Shown here: piece after piece, positions 1 through 11,500 of the stretch
Position numbering within the stretch: position 1 is the first letter of the stretch
How the letters are laid out: each line of letters begins with the position of its first letter
Source of the DNA: Heterostelium album PN500
Taxonomy: Eukaryota > Evosea > Eumycetozoa > Acytosteliales > Acytosteliaceae
Assembly: GCF_000004825.1 (NCBI RefSeq)
Contig: NW_008805076.1
Location: forward strand, 372,001 to 436,000
DNA length: 64,000 nucleotides
Reading direction: 5' to 3'
Notes under the pieces: generated by a model
Databases searched by the model: none
Seen by the model: only the letters and a program-made list of their open reading frames with translations
Told to the model about the DNA's origin: nothing
Program-made: the position numbers and the translations under genes

Positions 1-29
1 AAGAACAAAATAAACCGATAAAGAAAAGA

Positions 30-117
30 GGTACACTTCCCCTTTGTCTGTTTTTTAATGTTTTACATTTTTCAATGAATTTTTGATTAAAAAACACACA
101 AGGGGGAAGTGTATACC
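30..117. repeat. Imperfect inverted repeat with 50-nt loop
   Basis: The left arm (30-47, GGTACACTTCCCCTTTGT) pairs with the right arm (98-117, ACAAGGGGGAAGTGTATACC) with one substitution and a 2-nt bulge. Weaker complementarity continues outward, with TATCGGTTT on one side and TTCGGTATTT on the other. The GC content is far above the surroundings. It could be a hairpin RNA, a small non-autonomous element or a transcription-terminating structure. No coding sequence overlaps it, and the rest of 118-492 is plain A/T-rich 5' flank of the ankyrin gene. Confidence 0.6.
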
Positions 118-492
118 TTGATTCTTCGGTATTTCTCTTCTCTTTAAATGTTTGGATTACTTCTTGTTTTATTAAGGCTAACAAAAACTTTATAAATCCT
201 TAAGATAAGAGGTTGACTGTTTGAAAATTTAGCTAAGGTTCGGTTTTGTGTTTAGTGATTGAAATTAAAGAGGATTTTTTATTCCTATCTCTTTGATTGA
301 AAAACAACTTTTTAGTCTTATTTATCGCTTATTTCTTAAAATACATTGACAAATCAAAAATATTAGATCGAAATTTCAATTCCAACAACAATCATGAGAT
401 TAATTTAAATTAATAAGTTTTGATCGTTTGGTGACGAGTCATAAAAATTGATAAAAATATTTAACAAAAAAAAAAATGATCAAAAAAAAAAA

Positions 493-2163
493 ATGGATTC
501 GCAATCAGAAAATAGTAAATTATTAAAGAATATATTAAGTTCTTTGGTTGTTAGAAACTTGATATTCAAATCAATCAAAGATATACATAGAAGACAATAC
601 TCAAAAGATTGTGATACCTACAGTTGGGATAGTCTTGGTTGCTACCCTGTACAGCTGATCAAATACAACTATCTAGAACGATATCAACAGATCTATTCGA
701 AAGTCAAGGAAGAGCAAGATGATAACGAGTTGGTGAAAGATTTCCTACATGCTTTCCGATCATCTCATCGGGCTGCTGCATCGCGTGGTTTGGTAGAGAT
801 AATCGATCAATGCAATGCAACCGAGGATTTGAATCCGTATTTCAAAAGAGATGCCTATGTTTATCCTCTTAATGCCGGAATTCAAAATGGCCATATCAAT
901 ATCCTCCAATATTTCCATCAGGAACGATTCGCCAGTTTGAATCTAGTCAATAGATATACAATGGATTTGTGTGCTAAACATTGTCAGTTGTCAATGGTCG
1001 TTTATCTTCATAATAATATGAGTGATGGCTGCACAACCGACGCTATGGATTCAACTAACAGTTTGGGAATCGTTGAATTTCTACACAACAATAGAAGTGA
1101 AGGATGTACGACCAAAGCATTTGACAATGCAATCGCAAATGGTAATCTTCAAATTATACAATTTCTACATGAGAATCGCACCGAAGGATATACAAAGGAG
1201 AGTTTCAATGTGGCTGTAAAGAACGGTAGATTAGACATTGTGAAATTCCTATTGGAGAATCGAACAGAAGAGATTCCAGTCACAGCCATTTCAACTGCTA
1301 TTACACATGGCCAATTAGAAACATTGAAGTATCTCTTTGATAAAACGCCACTCGAAAATCAAGTAAAGACAATCGTTGATAACGTTATTTTCAATGACGA
1401 CAGTGTTCAGACTTTGCAATTTATGATTGAAAAGTCTCTACCTTTCGAATGTACATTGTATGCTATGGACAACGCTGCAAGTGTCGGGTGTCTGGAAGTC
1501 ATTAAACTTTTAGTGAGAGGAACAAGAGAGGCAATGACAAACGCAGCTGTCAACGGACATTTAGAAGTGCTACAATACATCCATGAAAATAGAACCGACA
1601 GTGGATACTCCGATGATATCCTCGAGAGAACCGCCAAGAACCGTCAGTTTGAAACATTTAATTATCTCCATGACAATATTCCAGATTTGAAATGCTCAAT
1701 CAAACCAATGGATTACTTTGCTGGCTATAAAACAACAGAGGCATTGGAGTGGTTAAATGCAAATCGTACAGAAGGATGTTCGTCTGAGGCCTATGCCAAT
1801 GCAAGTAGAGCAGGTTTAGTAGAGAATATCAAATGGTTACAAAACAATATGCCTTCTATTCCAATACCTGAAGATCTCATCGAAAAGATTTGTTTCCATG
1901 AAAAACTGGAAGCCATAGAGTATCTACATCAAAGTGGTGGTGTTAAATGCAAGAATGCCAAGATTATTGCAACTGATATCGGTTCCTATCCTATTGTTGA
2001 ATATCTCCATTTCAATTCCGATGAAGGAGACCATGAGCAAGTAATCAAAAAAGCAATCCGATGCAATCATGACTCAATCATTAGATTACTCACCAACGAT
2101 GGTGAGATAGATGGTGGTTCATTCATCCAAAGATTAAGATTTATTAAAAAACATAAACTATAG
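493..2163 (+). CDS. Dictyostelid ankyrin-repeat protein
   Basis: Single-exon gene of 556 residues. I start at the ATG at 493; the frame is open 15 codons further upstream, but only through Lys/Asn-rich sequence without an ATG. The N-terminus (LLKNILSSLVVRNLIFKSI) matches the start of the second ankyrin gene at 31247 and marks a dictyostelid family. From about residue 90 there are degenerate ankyrin repeats of roughly 30-33 residues of the form 'A...G.L.I++FLHENRTEG.T..', for example near residues 185-260. Such repeats form protein-binding solenoids; the partner is unknown. No membrane segment or signal peptide is visible, so it is probably cytosolic. It ends 82 bp from the convergent gene. 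Confidence 0.85.
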   Translation: MDSQSENSKLLKNILSSLVVRNLIFKSIKDIHRRQYSKDCDTYSWDSLGCYPVQLIKYNYLERYQQIYSKVKEEQDDNELVKDFLHAFRSSHRAAASRGLVEIIDQCNATEDLNPYFKRDAYVYPLNAGIQNGHINILQYFHQERFASLNLVNRYTMDLCAKHCQLSMVVYLHNNMSDGCTTDAMDSTNSLGIVEFLHNNRSEGCTTKAFDNAIANGNLQIIQFLHENRTEGYTKESFNVAVKNGRLDIVKFLLENRTEEIPVTAISTAITHGQLETLKYLFDKTPLENQVKTIVDNVIFNDDSVQTLQFMIEKSLPFECTLYAMDNAASVGCLEVIKLLVRGTREAMTNAAVNGHLEVLQYIHENRTDSGYSDDILERTAKNRQFETFNYLHDNIPDLKCSIKPMDYFAGYKTTEALEWLNANRTEGCSSEAYANASRAGLVENIKWLQNNMPSIPIPEDLIEKICFHEKLEAIEYLHQSGGVKCKNAKIIATDIGSYPIVEYLHFNSDEGDHEQVIKKAIRCNHDSIIRLLTNDGEIDGGSFIQRLRFIKKHKL

Positions 2164-2245
2164 CTTTTATCAATTGCAATTATTATAACTTGTTTTTATT
2201 GTTTGTTTTCAATATAAAAGTTGTTTGTGGAATACATATATTTGG

Positions 2246-2945
2246 TTAGAAAAAATCATCATCCGATGATCCATAATAATCATCTTCAGAATCCGATTCC
2301 TTGGAATAATCACTTTCATCATCAGGTCTATCATTTCTTGGTTGCCATTTTGGGAGTGCAGCTTGTTGCTTCGGGGAGATACGATACCACAAGTTGTTTT
2401 TGATACTGATCCACAAGTGATGACGAATTCTCGGTCCAAAGACACGAGGATGCGATATCACATATAAAAATAGGTTGTAAGCCACAGACTTTGTTGTATT
2501 GTTTCTCCAATCTATCATATTATTCTCCAACTTTAGATACAATACAGTGGCGGCATCCATTGCACCCGGTACATTTCCTTTGACCGTCTCGTAGCAGTGT
2601 CTAGCTATCTTATCAACATAGGTTTGATTATCCTTTAGACGGCAATAAATATCCTTGAGGGTCCATTGGTCACCTACATCCAATTTCAACATTAGGTAAT
2701 CCATCATTCTAAATACCTCTCCGATATCTCTATCCTTTGGTAAAGATCTGAGTAATGATGACATTCTTTTAGTCGATTTAAGAACAACATTGAATATAAT
2801 TGGATCGAGATCTAACAATAGTATTCCATTTTCATCTTTGTTTACTTGAAAATTTCCTGATAGGACTGGACCAAAGAATGGATATGATTTAAAGTATCTT
2901 CTGATTCTTCAAATATTGATTATCTTTACACTTAATTTTAATCAT
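2246..2945 (-). CDS. KCTD/BTB-like protein, 5' end apparently frameshifted
   Basis: The frame from 2908 down to the stop at 2246 is open for 220 codons. Its start (PFFGPVLSGNF, then KDENG, LDLDP.IF) resembles the T1/BTB fold of KCTD proteins, in which an aromatic-rich helix is followed by 'SG.F...DENG...+D.DP..F'. It has no ATG at the expected place. An ATG at 2945 opens a different frame (MIKIKCKDNQYL) that would supply the missing first strand but stops after 18 codons, so one base seems to be gained or lost near 2890-2905. A very short intron is the alternative. The C-terminus is acidic, ending in Asp/Ser repeats. Either a recent pseudogene or a sequencing slip; BTB assignment is moderate. 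Confidence 0.45.
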
Positions 2946-4285
2946 TTTTGAAAAAATAAATTGAACATTTATTAATATTTATTTATTTTTTCAATTATAT
3001 AATTTTTTTTTTTTGAATTAAAACCATCAAACTTAAATCTTAAAGTTTTTGAATAAAATGAATTATTTTTTAAACAAAAAAAAAAAAAATTTCTCAACAC
3101 ATATTAAAGTGTATTATAGTATTAATTCAAACCTAACATAAAATATTAAAAAGTTTAAGAGTTGATATCAACAAAACAAAGACAATAGAGAACTAAATTT
3201 TTTTACATTTAAAGTTACAGTGTAGTTTATAAACTAAAGATTGAATATAATTGATCAAATTTAATAAAAGATAGAAACATATATAATATATATTAAAAAA
3301 AAAGATAGAATTGATATAAATAAACCATTCAAAATTATAATTAATTTTGTTATTTCTTTACATAAATTAATTAAATAAATATTTAAAAAAAAATGAAGTT
3401 TCATTGCTTCCAAATGGAAAGAAAAAATCAAACCAAATCTTTGAATGATCGAAAAATGATTATTTATAAACTTATGAGGCAAAAGCAAACTGTTTTTTGA
3501 AAAATTAAGAGGTCAAAATATTTGATCTGTTTGAAATAAAAAAATCAAAAAAAAATCAGAAATATTTATTTTTTTATGGTTCCATGAATAATTATTCAAT
3601 CCCCGAGTCACTTTTTTATCATAAAATGGGTTAGGCTGTTTGGTTTTTTTAATAAGCATTCAATTCAATCGTGTTTTTTTTTGATCAAAAATTTTTTTAT
3701 TTTTTTGGTTTTTTTCACCTCTTAACATGCACTTTAATTCGAATGGTATGATTTTATTATTTTTGTTAAAAATTTTTTTTTAATTTTTTGCAAAGTTTTT
3801 TTTTTTAAGTTTGACAAAAGAAAATTAATTAGTAGTACTTTTTTGAAAATAGAGAGATAATTTAAATAATTTTTAGATAAGATTGACTAAAAGTTATAAA
3901 TAAAACAAACAGATTAAGATTAAAATAAAATAAAAATAGAAGAAGAAGAAGCAGCAGTATTCAGAATATATATATAGAAAACAATCATATAAGAATATAT
4001 AGCAATAACAAACATAACAATTGTATTATAATTAACTATTGTAACATTAGAGTAGGTAATAAATTATATATTTTTCATAATAGTTGTTATTGTTGTTATA
4101 GAAGTAAATAGTATTTTTGTTATTGTCATATACAATTTCATCATCATTAACATCATCATCATCAGTAAATTATAATAATGAAAATGATAAATAATAATAA
4201 TAGTTTCATTCATTCATACAATCAATGATTCATTGTCTGACCATCGATTGCTGATGTTTGTGTTAGATAGATGGTCAGGTGTGTG

Positions 4286-4324
4286 CAAGTGTCGAAAACA
4301 CTTGTTTTACACCCACTTTGGGTG
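4286..4324. promoter_or_regulatory. Two perfect adjacent hairpins
   Basis: A 7-bp stem (CAAGTGT cgaaa ACACTTG, 4286-4304) is followed six bases later by a 5-bp stem (CACCC acttt GGGTG, 4310-4324). Both are perfect and GC-richer than the flanks, with GTGT/CACC content. They could be paired protein-binding sites or a small RNA structure. Confidence 0.45.
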
Positions 4325-4684
4325 ATATTATTGTGTGCTGTGTGAGTTTTTAGAAAAATAAAAATACCACCAAAAATTGCCAATGTCACCTAAGGTTAAA
4401 TGACCAAAAAAAATTAATAAAATATAATAAAAAATAAGAATTTAATTAACAAGATCAGATAGATTATATTTTGTTTTGTTTTTTATTTTGTTTTTTAATT
4501 TTATGTTATGTGCTTATTGCTATACTCAGGATCTATCTATCTATCTACAGGTTTAGTTTAGTTAAGTAAGTGTATAAGTGTGTGTGTGTGAACTTGTCAT
4601 TTTTTCCAATTCTCTATATATCATTATTTTGTTTTATTTTTTTTGTATTGTTTAGGATATCATCAACAAACAAATAAACGACAT

Positions 4685-4716
4685 ACCACAACCCACACCA
4701 CACACACAACCACAAC
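4685..4716. promoter_or_regulatory. CA-rich element resembling a G-box
   Basis: A run of CCACAACCCACACCACACAC and similar sequence. In D. discoideum, CA/GT-rich elements of this type are bound by G-box binding factor and drive expression after aggregation. The resemblance is to base composition and the CACACC core only, about 850 bp upstream of the roco5 ATG. Confidence 0.35.
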
Positions 4717-5561
4717 TATTAGTTACTACCAAATATAAAAATAAAATAAAATAACACCAACAACAAACACAAACACAACATAAATAATCTAAACTCAAAA
4801 TCATATTCGAATCGTTGATTAAAGTGCATACTTGCTCCACCCTTGAACAGAAGAGAGATAACTCAATTTTTTTGTTGTTTTGTTTTTATTATTCATTCTC
4901 TCTCTTTTTTTTCATTTTTTTTTTAAAAATATTGTAAGAACAAGAAGAACCATAACAAATCATAATAAAATAAAACACAGGCAAAACACAGGCAAAAACA
5001 AACAAAACAAAACATAACAAACACAACGATAAACAAATAAAGCGAGAGAAAAAAATAAGCATCGGAACATAAATGTCAACAATACCAATAACAACCAATA
5101 ATTAGACTTAAAATTTATTATCATTTCCAATTATATTAATGCATTTTTATTTAAAATATAGTATCATCAGAGTAAAATAAAAACAGAATTAAACATACAG
5201 ATAAAAATAGAATAGGGTGAAACAAAAGATAAAAGATAAAAGAGAGCGTGAAGAGTTAGAGTTAGAGTGAGAGTGGAGTGAGAGTGTGTGTGTGAGAGAG
5301 AAAAGAAGAAGGAATTATTAAAACAAGTTTAGTTTAGTTTAGTTTGTATTTGTTTTATTTTTGTTGTATTATATATATATATTTATATCCATTCATAAAT
5401 AATTATATCATAAAAATATTATTATTTTATTATTTCTTTTCTATTTTTATATAAAATATATATATATAGTTAATTAAATATTTATTTTATTATATATATA
5501 TATATATATAGTTATATTTTTTATTACAAATATTTAAAAATAGAAAAAGAAAGAATAAAAG

Positions 5562-8500
5562 ATGGATAAAGATGAATTAAAGAAATCTAAAGATAAGTTG
5601 AGTGGTTCATCTTCATCTTCATCTTCATCGACGTCATCGGTTGCAAAGAAAGAGAAAAAAGACAAGAAGGATAAAGATAAGAAAGATAAGAAGGATAAGG
5701 AGAAGAAGGAGAAAGAGATAAAGAAGGAGATCGAACGTGAGAAAGAACGTGAACGTGAACTTCAAAAGGAACGTGAGAAAATCGAAAAAGACCAACGGTA
5801 CCTACAAAGAGAAGGAGAAGGAACGTGAGAAAGAACGCGAGAAAGAGCGTGAGAGAGAACGCGAGAGTAATGGCGGTAAAGAAAGTAGCAGTAGTAGCGG
5901 TGGATTATTTAGTAAAGTTGTCAAAGTTGTCACCGGTGACAAACAAACAAATGAGACTGTAGCACAACAGACACCAACATTGTCAACAACATCCACACAA
6001 GAGAATCATAAGAAAGCAATGGACTTTTGGCAGAATCAAACACCTACAACAACAAATAACAACATGAGCAACAGCAATGGCAACAACAACAACAATATAA
6101 ATAACAACAACAACAACAACAACAGTAATAATATATCAGCTACAATATCAGTTTCACAGACATCACCAACATCCAATTCACCTCCATCTCCTACAAATAC
6201 TTCAGTTCAAAACAATAATGATAAAGAAAATAACAACAATAGCAGCAGCAGCAACAGCAACAGCAGTAGTAGCAAAGAGAAAGAAAAAGATAGTAAAGAG
6301 AGTAGAATGGAAACAAGATCGATGTTCTTTTCAAAAGTTTTAGATAAATCAAAAGATAAAGATAAGGAAAAAGAAAAGGAAAAAGATAAGGATAAGGATA
6401 AAGATAGTGGAAATAACTCACCACCAATATCAAAACGTGATAGTGATATGAGTAATAGTAATGGTAATAATGGTGGCCCGGTGACGGACGACCAAAAGAA
6501 GATCATTCAACACCTCACCAACTTTACATCTCAGTATGGCGACAGTATCAAAGTGATGATCGAAGTGTTCTATCAACCACTGAAAAAGAATGATCAACTA
6601 CTTACACAAGATGAAGTGAAAAAGGTGTTCAACGTCATCGAATCGATATCCAGTTTCAATTCCGTCATTCTCGAAGATCTACAGAAATCACTCAACACAA
6701 CACAAACCACCCAACAACAATTACTATCTATATTTTCACAATTCGTAAGTTCACCTAATAGAACAACTACGAGCTAACTTACTAACCATTATTTCTACAT
6801 ATAACTATTTATAGACTGGATATTTAAAGTTATATAAAGTATATGCATTATTGTATAATTATGGATTGTCAGCATTATGTTCATTGGCATTCAATAATAC
6901 ACGTTTCGATCATTTCGTAAAGAATGGAGAGCAAAAGTTACAGAATGACTATAACCACAAGTTATCGCCATTAGTCGATTTCACAAGTATGTTTGTTATG
7001 AAATGATTGGTATTATCTTGGAGCGTTGATTTAATTTATTAACTTGTAATCATTTGTTTTGTTTTTTAGCATCAGGAGTTATGAAACCAGTTTCACTAAG
7101 TGATATATTCGGTGCTAATTATGAAGCATCCACTACGCTGCAGTCGGGATTGAGCAATTTGAGAAAGACTGGATTGAATCCATCGTCGAATGTCAGTAGT
7201 GCAAAGTTTACAAACGAGTATACCTACTATAGTTTGCCATCACTCTTGATTCTACCGATTCATTATCTCGCTCGGTTCAACCAGTTCTTCCGTACCTTTA
7301 TGGATTCGATTCCCAAGCAATCGCAAGAGTACAAGACCTACACCAAACTACATCATCAAATTGGAATCGTTGTAAAAGAGATTGTTATCGAATCAAACAA
7401 TATCAACAAAGTAATTTCCATCTCAAATTCAATTAAATCCAATACAATTGGATTATTTAATGTAAGTGTATTAGCAAATATTATCATAATATTGTGATAC
7501 TAATTTATTGATTTTCAAACAACAAAATAGAATTCTGAAATAGTTCAAAGTAGAAGATATTTGAAAGAAGGAAATTTAATTGAACAATATAATAATCAGA
7601 GAACCAATTATTATGCATTCTTGTTCTCTGATATCATTATGTTTACAGAGAAACTTGAAGATGCTCCACCAAATTCAAATGTAAATTTAATTGCCTATGA
7701 AGGATCACTTCATTTATTAAAGAAGCTGGAAAGAGTATCAAATATTCAAGTGGATGATCCTGAACTTGGTTTTGGTAAGTAGTAGTAGTTAGTTGGCAAC
7801 CAAAATTAATATAATAATATTCATTAACATTGTTATTATTTCATTATTATAGAATATAGAAAAGGATTCCAAATTAAAACAAAAGAATTTTCAATATTTT
7901 ATATGGCGTTGAATGAGAAGGATAAAGGAGAGTGGATGCAGAGTTTTCAACAGGCAACAAGAAAGACACCTGGTGGACACGCCAGTAGTTTTTCATTGGG
8001 TTCGGGAGGAGCGGCAGCAGCAGTCGCATCGAATGGCGATGAGGATATCGACGATGAAGATCCAAAGGATATCCAGGGTGTCGTCAAAGCAATTGCTGGT
8101 GGTCAGCGCACAAAGCTAGAGTTGAACGCTCAGATCCTAAAGACTGGCGAACCAAAGCTGGTATTCACTCAACTCTCATCGACAAGTTTCATCACTCACT
8201 TGTTCTTTGCGCCAAACTCGATGAATGAGAAAATCATGAATCTACTCGTTGCCTATGTCAGTGTGAGTCGCTCGCTTACCCATCTCACACTCTCGCAGAA
8301 TGCGCTGTCACCGACCTGGGCAATTGCGCTGGGCGATGCACTGCGTTTCAATCAGTCGTTGACTCAGCTCGATCTGAACGAAGCACAGATCAACGATAGC
8401 GGACTGGCAAGTGTAGTCGACGGTGTCTTGTCGCATCCGTCACTCTCGATTCTCAGCTTGACGTGCAATGCCATCACCAATAACGGAGCATCGCAGATTC

Positions 8501-11500
8501 TCCGACTGTTGCGATACCAACAGACTATCAATGCACTGTTCTTGGAGGACAATGCAATTTCACCACCGATGGCAATCGAACTGTACGACGCATGGCTCGC
8601 CAACTACACAACTTCACTCACGCTTCTCGTGTTTAGCGCGACACCACCCGAGTACGCCGAGAAGATCAAAAACAAGATTCTTCACATCAAGAATCGTCTC
8701 GACATCAGAAAACGTCGTGAAACTTCCAACAAGCCGGCACCCCCAGCACAGCCAAGAACTCTTCTCGACCTCGGTCACTTGGACGCTTCTGAAATCACTG
8801 TTGCCTACCTGAACAAACTGAATATGTTGCAGCTGGATAATCGTAGATTGGCCGACCTGACCGAGTTGTATCTCGACCACAACTGTATCACTACACTGCC
8901 ACCGACCTTCTTTAAAGAACTGCAACGCGTTCAGATTCTCGACTTGTCGTCCAATCAGCTCAGTCAGTTGTCCAACGATATTGGCGAAGCCAAAGAGTTG
9001 CGCCGTTTGAATGTGTCACACAACAATCTGTCGGCACTGCCAACTGGTTTGCAACAACTGAAACAACTACAACATCTTGATATCAGTTTCAATGTTATCG
9101 AATCGATTGCTGACGATGTCCTGCCAGTGTTGACTTCACTCAAGACGCTGATGATGCAGAGAAACTTCTTTAGTCGTCTACCAACTGCTCTATTCACCGG
9201 TCTCAACAAGTTGGAAGCATTCTCTATCAATGGATCACCGTGTTTCCATCCGATTAAACAAAGAATAATGGAGGCATGGGCTCTTCGTGTTCAAAAGATC
9301 GACTTGTCAGAGTCAAACATTGGATTCCTCCCGTTGGAAATTGGAAACATCATTACACTGACCGACTTGAATATCAGTCAGAATCGTATTAAAACACTGC
9401 CTCCTCAGATTGGAAGACTGGTAAACTTGGTCAATCTTGATATCTCATACAATCAAATCAGTGAGTTACCATGGCAACTGTCAAAGTTGGAAAAGTTGAA
9501 ATCGATTGCTATCGTGGGTAATTCTCTGAGTTCCGAGCTAAAGATTGAACTTCCAGAGGTGTTGCAAGATGAGCAACTCACCGGTATTCTCACCTACCTT
9601 CGTCTGCAGCCAGTCTCCAAAGATATTCCATGTATGAGAATGAAGTTGATGTTGGTCGGTCAAGAGAACGTAGGAAAGACATCGATTGCCAAGTGTCTCA
9701 AGAAAGAGGTGATTCCAGTGTCAAAGAAGCTGCGTCAAACCATCGGACTGGGAACACGTAGAAAGACAACTGTGGTCGAGCCAGAACCACAGTTTGGTTC
9801 GACAGCAATGGCGATAAATCCGCTGAACACAACTCTGAATCTGTCGACCGACGGTATTGACATGGACGACTGGAAGCCTAATGCCCAAGAGGATTCCGCC
9901 ACACCGGTCACTTTCAGCTTGTGGGATTTCGCAGGTCAAGAAGTCTACTACTCGACTCATCAGTTCTTTATATCGAGTCGTTCGCTCTTTATTGTGGTAT
10001 TCAACATGGCTACGTTCCACATTGAATCCGAGTCGAGAGTACCCTACTGGCTGCAGTGTATCGAGGCATGGGGAGGTGACGCACAAGTCATTCTCGTCGG
10101 AACACATCTTGACGAGCTAGCTTCCGGCCAGGAAGAGAAGATTCAAGCAGAGATTGAGAGTCGGTTCTTCACTACATTCCCATCGATCAAAGGATTCCTC
10201 CCAGTCAGTTGCAAATCTGGTAAGAACATAAACAAACTTCAAAACTTGATCGTTCGACTTGGTCGCGCCGAAAAGAAGTTGGGTGTGAACTACCCGCGTT
10301 CTTTCTTCCAGTTGGAATCACTGATTCTCAGTGAGCGTGAGATGAACACTCCACCCATTATAACGATCGAAGAGTTCACAGCGATGGCCGAGTCGTGTGG
10401 TATCTCTGCGGCACAGGTCCCAAGTGCAGCTCACTTCCTTCGTGAACTCGGTATCATTGTCTACTTTGACGATATCAAATCGGGGCTGGATTCATTTGTA
10501 TTTATTGAACCGCCATGGCTCACCAAGCTAATGGCAACCTTGATCACCAGCAAACCAAACTTTGTACAATCCGGTGTACTCGAGCAGTCGAATCTCCACC
10601 AAATTTGGAAACCACCCGATTTCCCACATCACCTCCACCATGTACTTTTAGCTATACTTCAACGATTCGAAATCATTCATCCACTTCCCGATCCAAAGGT
10701 TGTAAACACCACACCGATTCCACAGAACATCAAACCACAGAACAACATATCGAAGCTGAGATCCAACTTTATCACCAACCAGAATCTTTCCTCCAATTCA
10801 CTGGCGATGAACTCACCGGGTCCATCGAACGCCGCCGCCACCACCACCACCAACTCTACTGGAGTTTCAAAGTTGAATGTCAGTAAATTCGGTTCACTCT
10901 CGAAAGGATCGTCACTGAATATCGCCAAGAATGCAGCTACAGTCAATGAGAACACCGCTCTAGCAGCTTCAACATCTTCACCTTCACATCAGACAACACT
11001 TGTTGCCAAAGTCAGTGTCAAACACTTGATTCCCGTTCTTTTGAATGAAGACAGACCCGCTTCAATGGAAAAGGTGTTGGACGAACTAAAGAAAGAAACT
11101 TCACCGGTATTCGAAAGAATCTACCAATTTGAGTTCCTTCCCATCGGTATGTTCTCAAAGTTGATGATTCGTATCATGCATTTCACTACGGTAAAGGAGT
11201 ATTGGAAGTTTGGATTGTTGGTAGATCGTGAGTCATCGATGTCGTTGATCGAAGCGACCTCCAATCAAGTGTTGATTCGTGCATGGGGAAAGAATGCAGT
11301 GAATCTGCTTCGTTTCATTGTAGAGACAGCCGAGGTGTTGCTATCCGGTTGGTACAAGTTGAGATTCCAATTCTTGGTGCCCTGTAATTGCGCCAACTGT
11401 AAGACTATTGCAAATATGTCTGGCGCAGCTACTCTTCCGCGTGGCATGGGATTGGGTCACTCCTCTGACAAAGTGTTTGTCAACGACGGTGCAGAACCAC

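Larger units (their letters stand above)
2946..5561. promoter_or_regulatory. 2.6-kb gene-free region upstream of roco5
   Basis: No coding sequence found. It is A/T-rich with microsatellites: (CTAT)n near 4535, GTGTGTGT near 4580, TATATATA near 5495. A compact structured block lies at 4280-4345 and a CA-rich block at 4685-4716, both described separately. The size is several-fold larger than most gaps in this window. It probably holds the roco5 promoter and 5' leader, perhaps with a leader intron; no unique splice pair could be fixed. Confidence 0.5.

Noticed and set aside
3505-3726. TTAAGAGGT/ACCTCTTAA inverted repeat as ends of a mobile element
   Set aside because: Only nine bases match over 220 bp of A/T-rich DNA, with no target duplication visible.
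4652-5098. Cys/Val-rich minus-strand open frames upstream of roco5
   Set aside because: They are translations of CA repeats and A-rich tracts.
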